DNA of 64,000 nt from Hymenoscyphus infarciens (Eukaryota; Ascomycota; Leotiomycetes; Helotiales; Helotiaceae). The stretch is taken from contig LLCB01000244.1 of assembly GCA_001414345.1 (NCBI GenBank), positions 1 to 64,000 of the forward strand, read 5' to 3'. The notes under the pieces are model-generated. The model made no database searches. It was not told the DNA's origin and saw only the letters and a list, made by a program, of their open reading frames with translations. Positions 1-14,085 of this stretch are shown here, in pieces. The number at the start of each line of letters is the position of its first letter. Within the stretch, counting starts at the first letter, position 1. The translations under genes were made by a program, and so were the position numbers.

Positions 1-1443
1 AGTATCTAGTACTTATCTAAGTATAAAAAAGATATACTAGTTATTAGTATAATACTACTACTAGGCTAGAATGTTTTTAGACTATAAGAGGTATATAAGG
101 AATTATTAAGCTTATAAATACTCCTATTCTTAATAAACTAAGTAATAAGGCTTTCTTTACTCTTTACCTATATCTAACTATCCTATATAATATTTATATA
201 TAGACTTTAAATTATTTTTAAAAAATAAACACAGATTTAATACTATACTAGTATTTATTAACTAACTTAGAAAGGATTTAGTATTAATACTCTACTACTT
301 AACTATAGACGTTAAAGACCTAGCTAAACTCTTTATTTAATAGATTTACTATTTTAGTTATTACTCTAAATTAATTATATCTAATTAAGGACCTTAATTT
401 ATATTATTATTTTAGACTAAATTTTATTAAATAATTAGTATTAAGCTTAAGCTTAGTACTACTTATTATAAATAAATAGATAGATAGATAGAGATAATAA
501 ACTAATATATTAATTAGAGACTAAGGCTCTTTATAACCTACTATTAAGATAACTAGAGTAAATTAATCTCTCTAATAGATAGAGTATAAATAATACTTCT
601 ATACTTATTTATTAGTATAACCTCTTATTAGCTTAAGTTTAGACTTAACCTAAGGACTTTATAGGACTAGAATACGCTAAAGACGTCTATTCTCTAGAAA
701 CGTCTTAACTATAATAAGGTAGTAAAAGTAGCCTAATATATATACTCTACTTAAGAAATAGCTAAAGATAATATAAGTAAGGCTTAGAAAAGGATAGAGA
801 ATAGTACGAATTAATACTAAAGAGCTATTAACTAGGATATTAGAGATAAAGTCTACTTATCTACTAAGAATCTTAAGATAAATCGTTCTAGCTAAAAGCT
901 TATTAAATAGTAGATAGGACCTTTTAAAATACTAGATTATATAGAACACTCCTATAGATTAAAACTTCTAGAAGAATTATTAATTTATAATGTTTTTATC
1001 TCTAATATACTTTTAAAAGACTTAAACACTCTCTTACTAGGATAAGAGGCTTTAGAGCCTCTACTAGATATTATTAAAGGTATATAAGAATAAGAAGTAT
1101 AAGAAATACTTAGTAGTAGACTTTTTAGAAGATAGTTATAGTATTAAGTAAAATAGGTTAGATATAATTTAGATCCTACTTAGTATCTTATAGATAATTT
1201 TTAAGGTTTACTATATTATTTAAAAGACTTTTATACTAAATATCTAGAAGAGCTAAGACTACTCTAATACCTCTCTAAATAGCTTAATATATAGGAATTA
1301 GATAAGAATTAGGTAAAAGAATTAATTTATAAAACTCTATTAATACTCTCTAATTCTAGTTACTCTTAATAAGGAACTTATAATAAAAACCTAAGATAAA
1401 ACACTAACTAGTAGGAATGTTTAAAGTTAATAAAGTAAAGAAC
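1..1443 (+). mobile_element. Ty3/gypsy chromovirus, 3' part, RIP-inactivated
   Basis: This is the 3' end of the pol gene of a gypsy retrotransposon; the 5' part lies beyond the window edge. Reading in one frame and ignoring stops, the segment near 855-1,030 gives the integrase C-terminal region (DKVYLSTKNLK, then GPFKILD and HSYRLKLLEEL). It is followed near 1,087-1,250 by a chromodomain-like stretch (EVQEILSSR, then VRYNLDPTQY where intact elements have VGYDPDPTWY). Many stops sit where Trp or Gln codons are expected, as RIP would produce. The segment matches the reverse complement of about 3,226-4,667 almost without gaps. It cannot be active. Confidence 0.85.
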
Positions 1444-2753
1444 TAAGACTAAGTTACTACTGAAACAGGGCCTACTAACCCTCTCTAGGCTATAGCCTCT
1501 TCTTCCTCTAACTTATTATTCTCCTCTCTACTCTCCTAAGCGTAAGAAGCCCGAATCGGCTCTTCCTCTACTATCTCCTTCTTATAAGGACGCTTCTTAC
1601 CTTAGCAACCTTCTATAACCGGCTTTAGAGGGGACGCTTATAAACTCTTTAAGTAAGCCTTAAAGAGAACCTAAACCTAGGTTTAGACAGAGGTCTTACC
1701 CTCTATAACATAGTATAAGAACTATTAAATATTAGTAACTAAAACCCCTCTAATAAGTAAGAGGTACTTATAATAACCTTAGTATAAAGCGTCTAAGTCT
1801 CCTCTAAGAGAGCGAACTATACCTCTAAACTATTCTTTAGTGCCTCTATACTAGTAATAACTAATACCTTATCTAAGGCCTTAGTAGCCTTCTTAACCTC
1901 TCTCTTCTCCTCCTTACCTATAAGCTTACTAAACTCCTTCCTAATAAACTATAGTAACTACCTAAGTTAGAATAGATTTAGTATATATTTAAGATTAAAC
2001 TTACTAGGATATATATAGTATTCTACTCTACGTAGTACCTATACTTCTTCGACTTCGGCTTCTTAAAAGCATATATATAATCTCTATTCTAAGATTTTAC
2101 CTAAAAGTACTAAATATAGTAGACTCGGTAGATAGCTAGAAGCATACTAGAAGGATATAGAAGAGGCATTTTACTATATTAGATTAGCCCTAAATTAGGT
2201 CTAATTAAGAAGAGAAGAACTTACTTTTATATATATATATATATAATATATATATTCTAGGAGATAAGTTAGTATATAAGGATATACTTAATTAAAAGGT
2301 ATTCTTACTATTTATTATTATTTAGATAAAAAGAAAAGAAGAAGAGAAGTTAGAATCGAGGAAAAGTCGCTTACTAATATACTACTTATAATAATAGCTA
2401 TTACTTTATAATTATTATTTATTACTTAATAATTACTATTATAATATATAATAATAGTAAGAATATAATAACTCTATAGTAGTATACTACTTTCTACCTA
2501 CTAGCTAATCATTAGCTTCTCTTCTATTTATATCCTATTATTATATAGTATATAGTAGTAAATAAAGAGTAATTAGTCTTTAAGTAATAATACTACTAGC
2601 TACTAACCCTACTCTAACCACTAGATACTATAATAGTAAAATAAGTTATATTCTTTATAATAAAAAGATAAATAATACTCTAATTAACCTAATACTATAC
2701 TAATTACTAACCAAAGACTTAGGATAAGTCTTTTTAAAGAAGAGGGGATATAA
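1444..2753 (-). mobile_element. Internal region of a second LTR element, RIP-inactivated
   Basis: This is homologous, in opposite orientation, to 62,259-63,640. On the minus strand it runs from the LTR at 2,754-3,225 through a leader with a perfect 9-bp hairpin (2,713-2,733) into a degraded coding region near 1,650-1,950. The readable string there (KKATKALDKVLV, then FALLEET with stops at Gln codons) recurs in the right-hand copy. I cannot assign the protein; a gag-like or non-autonomous product is possible. The segment ends exactly where the plus-strand gypsy copy ends. Confidence 0.65.
2713..2733 (-). other. Hairpin in post-LTR leader
   Basis: AAAGACTTA and TAAGTCTTT pair over 9 bp around a 3-base loop, 20 bases from the LTR edge. 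The same hairpin follows the LTR ends at 62,274-62,294 and 63,891-63,909. Confidence 0.7.
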
Positions 2754-3225
2754 TAGCATACTATCCTAGATTATTATATAATAGTACTATTCTAAATTGT
2801 TAGTATTTATAAAACTACCGATACCTCTAAGTAGTGCTAATACCTCTAATACCTCTAAGGCCGAGATTACGAATAACCGATACTTATATAAGCGAAGTGC
2901 TAAAGGTATTAATATCTAACATTTATATATAGAAGGGATTAAGGTTTAAATATTATATATTTAGCTTTTTAAAGGATCAGAGGTTATATATTTAGCTTTT
3001 TAGCTCTTATTATTTAGTATTAGCTATATTAAGCAAGGCTTAGTTATTATTATTATTAGAACTTAGAAGCTTCCGACCTTCTTATATATAGACGTTTATG
3101 TTCAGTATAGTAGAGAGACAGTTATTGTTTTCTTCTATATTAGTGCCTAGCATCTATATACGTTATTCTACTATACGCACTCCTATATACCTCTACTATA
3201 GTTATATATATTTCGTGCTATTATA
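2754..3225 (-). repeat. LTR, family A, minus orientation
   Basis: The minus strand begins TATAATAGCACGAAAT at 3,225 and ends in CTATTATA at 2,754. This is the RIP-altered form of an imperfect TGTAATAG...CTATTACA terminal pair. Related copies lie at 9,025-9,402, 33,988-34,347, 61,548-62,258 and about 63,690-63,874. This copy is longer (472 bp) than the others (360-378 bp). It abuts the gypsy fragment at 3,226. Confidence 0.75.
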
Positions 3226-6200
3226 GTTCTTTACTTTATTAACTTTAAACATTTCTACTAGTTAGTGTTTTATCTTAGGTTTTTATTATAAGTTTCTTAT
3301 TAAGAGTAACTAGAATTAAAGAGTATTAATAGAGTTTATAAATTAACTCTTTTACTTAATTCTTATCTAATTCCTATATATTAAACTATTTAGAGAGGTA
3401 TTAGAGTAGTCTTAGCTCTTCTAGATATTTAGTATAAAAGTTTTTTAAATAATATAGTAAACCTTAAAAATTATTTATAAGATACTAAGTAGGATTTAAA
3501 TCGTATCTAATCTATTTTACTTAATATTATAGCTATCTTCTAAAAAGTCTACTACTAAGTATTTCTTATACCTTTTATTCTTATATATCTTTAATAATAT
3601 CTAGTAAGAGCTTTAAAGCCTCTTATTCTAGTAAAGAGGTGTTTAGATCTTTTAAAAGTATATTAAGAGTAAAAACATTATAAATTAATAAGCTTTTAAG
3701 AAGTTTTAACCTATAGAAGTATTCTATACGTTCTAGTATTTTAAAAGGTCTTATCTACTATTTAGTAAGCTTTTAGCTAGAACGATTTATCTTAAAATTC
3801 TTAGTAGATAAGTAGACTTTGTCTCTAATATCCTAGTTAATAGCTCTTTAGTATTAGTTTATACTATTCTCTATCTTCTTCTAAGCCTTATTTATATTAT
3901 CTTTAGCTATCTCTTAAGTAGAGTATATATATTAAGCTACTTTTACTACCTTATTATAATTAAGTCGTTTCTAAGAAATAGAAGTCTTTAGCGTATTCTA
4001 GTCTTATAAGGTCTTCGGGTTAAGTCTAAACTTAAGCTAATAAGAGGTTATACTAATAGATAAGTATAAAAGTATTATTTATACTCTATTTATTAAAGAG
4101 ATTAATTTACTCTAGTTATCTTAATAGTAGGTTATAAAGAGCTTTAGTCTCTAATTAATATATTAGTTTATTATTTCTATCTATTTATCTATCTATTTAT
4201 AATAAGTAGTACTAAGCTTAAGCTTAATACTAATTATTTAATAAAATTTAGTCTAAAATAATAATATAAATTAAAGTCCTTAATTAGATATAATTAATTT
4301 AAAGTAGTAGCTAAAATAGTAAATCTATTAAATAAAGAGTTTAGCTAGTCCTTTAACGTCTATAGTTAAGTAATAAAGTATTAATACTAAATCCTTTCTA
4401 AGTTAGTTAATAAATACTAATATAGTATTAAATCTATATTTATCTTTTAAGAATAATTTAAAGTCTATATATAAATATTATATAAGATAGTTAAGTATAA
4501 GTAGAAGGTAAAGAAAGCTTTATTACTTAGTTTATTAAAGATAGGAATATTTATAAGCTTAATAATTCCCTAAATATCTTCTATAGTCTAAAAACATTCT
4601 AGCCTAGTAGTAGTATTATACTAATAACTAGTATATCTTTTTTATACTTAGATAAGTACTAGATACTTAGTTATAGACTTCTTAGATTAGTTTTATATAG
4701 AGTTTAGTATTTCTTTAAATATAAAGTTAATTCTTAAAAAGTAGTAAATTATCTAATAAGAGGTAGTATCTATCTAAAAGTTTATAACATTTTTTCTAAA
4801 AAGAGTATAAGTTATCTTCTTTTAACTTCTAAATTATATTTAAACTTATTCTTAAAATAATATCTAACTAAATTATATTAAAAGATATAAACTATTCTTA
4901 TAAAAAGGTCTAAGTAAGTTTAGTATTAATTTAAGAGTCTAAACAATTAGGTACTAAAAGAGTATATAAACAGCTATCTACTTTAGCTTAATTATAGGTT
5001 TTTAGGTCTTATTTATATTAGGTTAATATATCTACTTTTTAATTACTCTTTCTAAATATAAATTAGATTTAAAAGTTAAAGTCTAATAAAAACTCTATTT
5101 ATTAGACTTATTTAGCTATAAGTAGCTTAGTTATTATAAAGTATTCTAATAATCTATAATCTAAATATACGTTAATACACTTCTAATATAATATAAGTTT
5201 AAAGTACTATTTCTTAAAAGCTTTTATAATAGTAGATAGTTCTTTATTATAAATCTCTTAGTTTAATTTATAGTTAACTAAAACGTATAAGTAAAACCTA
5301 ATAAAGTACTAAAAGCTATTATATTATTATAAGAATATACCTACTATTACTCTTTCTAAAGAGTCTATTTCTACCTTTATATTATAATTAAAGTTAAAGT
5401 AGTATAATATTTAAATTATAAGTAGTCTAGTTCTTAGTACTTTAAAAGCTTCTTTATATTTAAGTATCTATAGAAATAGCTTTATAAGATATATTATTAT
5501 AGTTAAAGGTTTAGTAATTTTAGTATAACCTTTAATAAATTAGCTATAAAATCTTATAAACTCTAAATAAGACTTTATACCTATTATAGTATTAGGTTAG
5601 ACCTAGTTTTATAAAAACTCTACTTTTTTAAAGTTAACTTTAAGTCCTTTTATAGTTAAGATAAATCCTAAGTATTTAACTCTAGTAATACTAAATTCGC
5701 TTTTCTTAATATTAATCTAAAGTCCTACTTCTTAAAGCTAATTTAGAACCTTCTTAACTTATTTCTTATATTCTTTAATAATATCTAAATAAATTAAAAT
5801 ATTATCTAAGTAAGTAATATAGAAGTTATCTAGATAGTTAATTAAGACGTTATTTATATAATATTAATAGATAGTAGAGTTATTATAGAGTCTAAAAAGA
5901 AGGACCTTATATTTATATATACTATATCTAGTTCTAAACGTGGTTATCTCCTCTAAGTCAAGGTTTATTTAAATATAATAGAAAGCTTATCTAATATCTA
6001 ATTTAGTAAAGATTTTAGCTATTCTTATTCTAAAAAGGAGCTTATTAATATAAGAGATTAGATAGAGATTATTTTAGGTTAGAGTATTTAGCTTCTTATA
6101 ATTAATATAGAACTATAACTTATTACTATTAGCCTTTTTAATAAAGAGTATTAGAGAGGCAAAAGAGCTATTACTATTAATAATAAACTCTTTATCTAAG

Positions 6201-9024
6201 TTCTTTATAAGATACTCCTTTATAGCTTTAAGCTCTATAGTTAACTATTAATATAAAGGCGAAAAGGAGTTAGAAAGTAGCTTATTTAAAGTAATCTTAT
6301 AATTATATTTATAATAAGAAAGGAGCTTATTAGAAGCTACTTTTAAAAACACATCTTTATAAGATAAATAACATTTTAGGAGTTAGGTCTATATTAGAGC
6401 TCTTATCTTATCATCGTCTTAGAGAGAAGTAGATCTTTCGTCGATAATCTAATCTAGCTTATATATACTTATTATATAAAATTCTAAATTAGGTTATTTT
6501 ATATTAAAATATATTATATTTATACTTATTTTATAAATAAAAAAGTATAGAGTCTAGCTTTTTAAAGCTATATTAGTAGTTTATAGAGGCTTTAAACTAG
6601 AGTTAGATATTAAATTTTTAAAAGATATTATTATAAATAGAAGTAATAACTTAGCTATATTTATAAGTCTACTCTTTTTACGTCTTTCTTATTAATAGAT
6701 TATATATTCTCTTTAATTTATATCTAACTAGTAGTTTAAAAGAGGTTTCTAGTTCTAGCTAAAAAGTAAGAATAAAATTTCCTTACTATAGTAGAGAGTT
6801 AGAAGGTTATTAGCTAGCTAAGTAATCTAGTTTTTTAAAAGGTTAAAGAGAACTTTAAAATAATTTAACTACTTATTACTAATAATTAGGTCTTACTATC
6901 TAAGGTCTAGGATAATAAAGAGGTAATTATAGATATAATACTTATCTATATTTAAATATAGTTATATAAACTAATTTACCTAGCTTTTAGTACTATTATT
7001 ATATCTATAAATAGATATAGAATAAGGTAGTTTCTAGATCTATAAACCTATTACTTTTAATAGTTAAAGAGCTAAGAGTCGATTTAGAAACAGGTACTTA
7101 TTTACTCTTATATCTACTAAAGCTTATATTTTAATACTATATCTCTATATACTAAGTATAGTATTTATAAGAAACTATTTTCCTTTTATAAGTTTAGAAA
7201 GGTTAAGTCTAGCTAGATCATATTTATATAAGCTTAGAAAGGTATCTTTACCTAAGCCTCTTTGTTTTCCTTCTAATCTAAGTTAGAGTTAAAGTACTCT
7301 TTAAGTAGTTATTCTTACTTAGGTTAATTATCTATTTTATTAATACTAGATAGATTAGAATAGTTAGACTTAATATACCTAGGTTTTTTATAATTATAAT
7401 ACTTTATACTAGTAAGGAATTAGTCTATAGATAAAGGTATTAAAGTCTTTAATCTTTTACTAGTAGAAGAGAGCTTAGAAGTTTAAGAAGTCTTTTAAGA
7501 AGTAGAATAAAGTCTATATAAGAGTAGTAAGGGTTTTATTAAGAAACTAGATAAGAATTAGTTAGTATTAGGCTTTTAGTATAATAAGCTTATTATAATA
7601 GGTTTTTTAATACTTATTATACTAGTTATATATAACTTAGTATTATAGTACTATTTCTTATTTATAAATAATAGGTCTCTTATTATCTTATTAAAGTCGA
7701 TATTCTAGTATCTCTTACTATTAACTAATTAGGTTTAGAGCTAAAGTATAAGCTTATTTTATATATAGTAGAATTTATCTTACTCTAATACTTCTCTAAG
7801 TATTACTATATTTAAAAAGTAACTTTTAAATTCTATAAAACTTTCTCTTATATAACTCTTCTATTTTATTTAAAAAGACTAAAAAGTATTCTAGACATCC
7901 TTCTTCTTATAACTAGTTAGATAGTAGGTATTAAGAAGTTTAATTATTTTTTTATAATCTTTAAATACTATTTTACTTATATTAGACTTATATTAGAGCT
8001 CTAAGTAGTTCTAAGCAAGTTTTATTATTATTCTCTAAATAAGAGCTTTATAAGTTAAAAGCGTCTAATAATAGTTAGTGTTTATATAGAGTCGATTATA
8101 TATTAATATTCTCTATTACTTATATATAAGTAAAATACTATTATCTAAAAGTTTAATTTTTTCTATAATCTTACTTTTAATAGATTAAAAGGCTTTTAGA
8201 GTACTTTTAAGTTATAAGTATAAAGTAGGTTATTATAAGAAAAGAATATTAGAAGTAGAGTCTTATCTATAATAATAGTTTAAAGAGACTAAAAAAGGTA
8301 TTTATATAAGTTAGATAAAACTTAGACTTTAATTATTATTTAGTAGTTATTAACTACTTTACTATACTAGGTCTAATAATTAAGTAATTTAATTATCTTA
8401 TTTTAAAATTCTCTATTCTTTTTCTTAATCCTTAGCTTTTATAGCTTAGATTATACTCTATATCTTGTCTATATTAGAGAAGTCTTATTAATCTCTCTAG
8501 CTTCTAAGTACTTAGCCTTTACCTTTATTATTCTTAGGCTTCTTAGTATTCTTAGAGGTATAGTATTAAGTTAGAGACCTTTTTATAAAGACTTAACTTT
8601 ATTTCTTAAAAGAGGGCTCTATACTTAGGAGTAGAGCTTAGGAGAGATCTAAAGTCGCTCTAGATTTTAATATATTAAATATTAAATTAGAGAGAAGAGG
8701 AGATAAGATTAGATTTAGAAGCCTTCTAGATAACTATTATAAGTTAACTTATTTACTAAATCTAGGGTTATTAAGACTCTTAGAAACACTTAGTATATTC
8801 TAATCTCTTAATATATCTATAATACGATTTTTACTAGCTATTTATATAGATACTAAACCCTAGTATTATTAGCTATCTAAGTAGTCTCTAATTACCTAGC
8901 TATATAAGAATACTATTATAATATTCTAAATTAAGAGTAAATCGACTTCTAAATAAAGAGTAGTAATAAGCTCGAAGGAGATATTATTAAGGCTATTATT
9001 AGTAAAGAAGAGTTATTATTTTTA
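3226..9024 (-). mobile_element. Ty3/gypsy chromovirus, minus strand, RIP-inactivated
   Basis: On the minus strand, the chromodomain and integrase C-terminus lie at about 3,410-3,820 (inverted copy of 855-1,260). The reverse-transcriptase active site is readable near 5,785-5,830 as TYLDNILIY, where the second Asp of the expected YLDD box became Asn by a G-to-A change. Integrase, RNase H and protease/gag segments would occupy the remainder up to about 8.9 kb, but gag could not be read confidently. No frame is open. The 5' boundary is uncertain: the LTR at 9,025 has the wrong orientation to be its 5' LTR. Confidence 0.8.
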
Positions 9025-9402
9025 TATAATAGTATAAAATATATATAACTATAATAGAGGCATATAAGAGTATATATAGAAGAATAACATATATAGATAC
9101 TAGGTACTAATATAGAAGAAAATAATAACTATTCTTCTTCTATACTAAGTATAAATATCTATATATAAGAGATTAGAGACTACTAAGTCCTAATAAGAAT
9201 AATAACCGAGTCCTTCCTAATATAGCTACTAAAATAATAAGAGCTTTAAAGCTAAATATATAAGACCTTAAAACGAAACATATAATATCTAATCCTTACT
9301 CTCTTTAGCATCTTCTATCTAATAAGTCGTAGAAACATCGGTAGTTATAGAGGTATTAGTAGTTCTACGAATGCCGACAATTCAGAATAGCGTGCTATTA
9401 TA
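9025..9402 (+). repeat. LTR, family A, variant 2
   Basis: It begins TATAATAGTATAAAAT and ends GTGCTATTATA. The interior resembles the copy at 61,885-62,258 (shared GTATAAATATCTATATATAA-type block) more than the solo LTR at 33,988. The flanks TTTTA and ATAAG do not form a target duplication, so it is either a truncated end or has rearranged. Confidence 0.7.
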
Positions 9403-12400
9403 ATAAGTATAGTAAGACTAGGGTTAAGCTTAAGATAATAATAGAATAGACTTCTATCTATAAGATAGAGGCGATAGTAATAGCGATAGCAACGACGACG
9501 ACGATAATAGTATCGATAAACCCTCTCTCTAAGACTCTATTTAAGTAAATAAGCTAAATAACCCTCTTCTCTTTTAAAGTAACTAATACCTCTAAGTTAA
9601 TAGATATATAGATAGATATAATAGTAGATACTAAAGTTATATAATAGTAGATACTAAAGTTATATAAGAGGACTATTTAATAGAGGATACTCTTAAGGCT
9701 TTACTCTTAGATATCTTTAGAGATACTCTTATAGCTTCTCTTAGAGTAACTTTAGTTAAAGCAACTTTAGTATAGAATACTCTAACTTTTAAGGCTATTT
9801 ATAGGCTAATTTTAGCGTAGGATACTCTTATAACTTTAGCGCTACTATCTAGAGTAATCTAATAGAAGTTCTAGAGCTTAGCTAAAGTAATTAAGATAAT
9901 ATTACTATATTAATAGTTGCTAATTAAGAAATAGATAGATAGAGCTAATAATTTAATATACTAGAAGAAGAGATAATATATACTAATAATACTTAATAGA
10001 CTAACCTCTCTTCTTATTAGAAAGTGTTACTAATAAACGAAAGAATTAATCTAGAAAGGAATCTATTAAAAGAAATATTAGTAGTAAATAATAATAGTAA
10101 GAATATCCTCTTTTATATACTTAGTATAATTAATAGTCTCTTTCTAGAGTATAAGAAGTACTTAATATAAATTATATAAAGTATATTTAAGCTAAGAGAT
10201 CTCTACTACCTAGATAATAATACCTCTCTAATTAATAATAACGAAAGTACTATCTCTTTTAATAAGGAAGCTAGTACGTTGAATATTAAAATAAAGAAGA
10301 TACTAAAGGTCTTTAGATCTAATACTACTAAGTAGTTTTATTACTTTCTAATATATACTATATATACGATCTTCTTATTTAATAAGAGTATCTACGTTTA
10401 GCTTAATAACTTTAACTATAGAATTATAAGCTTAGCTAAGAATTATACTTAGATAGAGGTAATCTAATTAGCGCTCTTCTAGTAGGAAAAGATAGTTAGT
10501 AGAGGTAGATTAAGAGAGGTAGAATTATAGAATATACCTAAGAGTATAATTACTTAATACTATTAGATAAGAAGACTAAGCTATAGTAGCGGAGAAGGAG
10601 GAAGAGAGAGTTATTAAAGTTATAATTAGAATAGTAATATCTCTTTATAGATATACTTTAAGATAAGTAAACTAGGAGGTTATAAGGACTTAAATTATAC
10701 TTAAATCTATTTATAAAAGAAGGATAATAAGAGTAATAAGAAGGAGATAAGAAAGAGCTAAGAAGTTAGTATAGAAGAGATAATAGATAGAGACTATAGT
10801 AGTACTAATAAAGATCTTTTACTCTAATTTATATCTTTCTATTTATACTCTTCTATACCTATTTAATTAAATATTATAGTATTCTTCTCTTTATATAATA
10901 TATTAAAACTACTACTAGATATATTACCTTCTCTATTATCTTCTAAAGTATAAAAGGCGTTATTACTCTAATATTCTAATTATTTACTTCTAGAAAACAT
11001 TAATAATATACTTTAATTTAGAGTGCTAATTGAGTATAAGAGCTTAGAAGTTTTATATATATTAAAGAACCTCTTATTAGCTACTAAATTTAATAAGCTT
11101 TTAACTTTAAAAGTAAGAGACGATTTAAAAGCTAGTCTAATTAAGAAAGTTAATCTACGCTAGAGAGTACCTTTCGTAGCTTCTCTACTTAGTTTTATAT
11201 CTAAACCAAAGCCTAAGAGTAGTAGTAATTAACATTAAATATACTATTTATTCTACTTTAAAGACTACTTAATAAATTATTATATATTAAAACAAATATA
11301 TATATTTAAAGTACGTCTTCTTCTAGAAGGTATTAGCTATAGTATAAGAAGCTAGCTAAGAGTATATAATACTTAAAAGAGATATATCTAATACTTTTTA
11401 AATAGTACTAATTATACTATAAATATACTAGCTTTTAGGTTTCTAATAGAAAGAGATTTATTACGCTTATATAGTACTACTCTTTAGTCTTACTATAGTA
11501 CTATTTATCTTTAATATCTTTATAGAGGCTCTTAAGTAGATAATATAGTTATACTTAGAGTAGTATATTATAAGCTATTATTTAGACGACGAGTTTACTA
11601 TATTTAAAGCTATTAAAGCTATGCTTTAATTGTTTAAGAAATAAGCTATAGAGTATAGAACTCTTACTTAAATATTAAGTATACTAATTAATAATAAAAA
11701 GAGTGCTTAAGGTACGCTTTTAGAAGTAATAGAGTATCTAATAGATACTATTACTTTTAGAGCCTCTATACTATTAGAAAAGCTAGCTAAGATAAAGCTT
11801 AAGATATGCTAATTTATTAACTATAGAAGTATTACTTATAACGAGCTTAAATCGCTTACTAGCCTTCTATCTTTTTACGCCTCTATAGTATAATTAGGCT
11901 AGGCTTTCTACTATAACTTCTAGATATTTATATATATATAGTCTAACTATATACCTTATATAGAAAAGAGGCGCCTCTTAAAAGAAGTCTAAGAGGATCT
12001 TAGGTAGTAGAATAAGATATTACCACGGTTTAATAATATATACTTCTTTAATAATATCTACTTATATATATACCTTTTTTATAATATCTCTATTAAAGGC
12101 CTAAGAGCCTTCTTTTTAGAAGTAGACGATCTAAGATATATTTAGTAAGAGTATATATATATACTACTAAAAGAATATACTCTTTAGTTATCTCTTTTAG
12201 AGATTAGAAAGAACTCTTAATTTAATATAAATATCTTTAAGATTAAGATAGTAAGAGTATTCTTTAAATAATAGAGAAAGGTATAAGTAATAAAGAAAGT
12301 AATTATCTATATAGATAATACTACTATATAGATCGGACTCCTTAAGTAGTTCTTAAGGTGCTCTTACTAAAATCGCCTCTTATAAGCTATTTTATACCTA

Positions 12401-13035
12401 GCTACTTAATTTAATATTAATATATAATTAGAGTATATACTAGGAGTAGATAATATCTTAGTAGATACTCTCTTATGTAATTTATATAGAATAGTAGTTA
12501 ATTAGTATCTATACTAGTAGTCTCTTAATTTAATAATCTCTCTCTTAATTACCTTAAATATATAAAGGATAAAGTTAGAATATCTAAGATATATATAAGG
12601 CTCTTTTATTATAGCCTCTTACTAAATACTTAGAAGGTGTATAGCACGTATATACGCTCTTTTAAGAGGTTCTAGGTTAAGAGACTCTAGCGACTATAGC
12701 CGGCGACGACTTTAGTACTTTATAAGTAGGTTTTAAAGAGAGTATATAGCGGGATCGGTTAAGGACTTTTAAAAGCAGATTCTATATAAATTAGCCTTTC
12801 TATGATTTAATTAATATACGTAGAGTATAACCTAGATCTGAAGCTATTTAAGTCCTTGCTTTTATAACGAATTATAGTAGGCGTTTAAGTAATATAGAGC
12901 TCTTATAAGAAGAAGAAGGCGAAGCCTTTATTAATATTATAATTACACTAGATTACCTCTTAAGCTCTAGAGGCTAGGCCTCGAGTTCTATAGCTAGAAT
13001 AGATTAATAGCCTTAACTTTAAAGCTACTATAAAG

Positions 13036-13580
13036 CTAGCTTTTACGAGATTCCTTTATACTATAAAGATTATATATAAAGATGCTAATTTAGTTAACTA
13101 TAGAGTATTTATATATATACGCCTTTAATAATAGAATATTACTTTTACTAAGGAAGACGAATACGTAATTATGTATCTATAATCGAGTAAATTAGACTAT
13201 AAGTATATAGAAGTAGAGATATTAGTATTAGATATAGGATTACCTATCTACTCTATAGTAGTACTTTAAGCGCTATTTACTCTTAATTCTTAACCTTCTA
13301 TAATACTACTCTTTTACTAAGAAAGCAGCTCTTTTATAAGAAACTAATATATTAGCTCTTTATACTATTACCTCTAGATAGTCGACGTTAGTAATAGTAT
13401 ATTATATTTAGAACATAGTCTATATAGAAGCGCTATATAATATACTTCTAATAATAGAGTATTAGATATAGATATTTAGATACTTAGAAGGTAGACTTTA
13501 AATACTTTTAAGAGATACTTTACTCTAAGCTATTAAAAGTAATACCTTTTAAATAAGCGCTTTTTAATAGATAGAGCTCT
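13036..13580 (+). pseudogene. Tyrosine recombinase domain of the DIRS-like element
   Basis: This is the degraded recombinase reading, from AFTRFLYTIK through KRYFTLSY. In the HxxR box the first Arg of the usual GHSFRR is now Tyr: CGN to TAN, C-to-T and G-to-A on one codon. The Trp of GRW is now a stop. The His of the box and the C-terminal Tyr remain. The domain is too broken to act. Confidence 0.75.
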
Positions 13581-13780
13581 CTCTCTCCTAGCCTAGTAAG
13601 CTTTAGAAGACCTCTATAGTTAGTAGATAGTATATTCCTTATTATAACTACGTTATATTACTATTTACGCTACTCGTAGTCCTTTTTGCTTTTAAAAAGC
13701 CTTATCTTATATTTATAGTAGCTTCTCTTTAATTAGTTAAGTAACCTCTTTTAAGGCAGCTAATAGTACTTACTCTTTTC

Positions 13781-13933
13781 ACTCTTATATTAGTAAGATA
13801 CTTAGAGAGCCTCCTAATTAGCCTAAAAAGAAGGTATATAAGAGAGTATAGAGTAAGATACTAGAAGCTAGCTAGTAAATATAGAAATTCTCAAAATAGC
13901 CTTAAATATATATATATAACGAAAAGCGATAAA
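13781..13933 (+). repeat. Terminal direct repeat, copy 1 (B1-like)
   Basis: 153 bp matching 14,086-14,238 without gaps; most differences are C/T or G/A. It starts about 200 bp downstream of the recombinase. Together with the 152-bp spacer and copy 2 it gives a B1-A2-B2 arrangement, as expected for the right end of a split-direct-repeat (Ngaro/PAT-like) element. I did not find the matching A1 copy at the left end. Confidence 0.75.
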
Positions 13934-14085
13934 TAGAAAGAGTTTATAGTAAATTAAGAAATCAGCTTATTAAGTAAAGAGGAGATATATATATATATAC
14001 CTCCTCTTATACTAAGTAACCTCTATTCTACTAATAATACTTTCTGTCGCTTTTAACGTCTTATTTAGTATTAAGCTCTTTTTCA

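Noticed and set aside
2737..2753. AAAGAAGAGGGGA before the LTR at 2,754 read as a polypurine tract of a plus-strand element
   Set aside because: The neighbouring degraded coding sequence reads on the minus strand in both copies, so this is more likely the leader just after a 5' LTR. The alternative is not fully excluded.
9020..9407. Target-site duplication for the LTR at 9,025-9,402
   Set aside because: Flanks TTTTA and ATAAG differ by transversions that RIP cannot explain.
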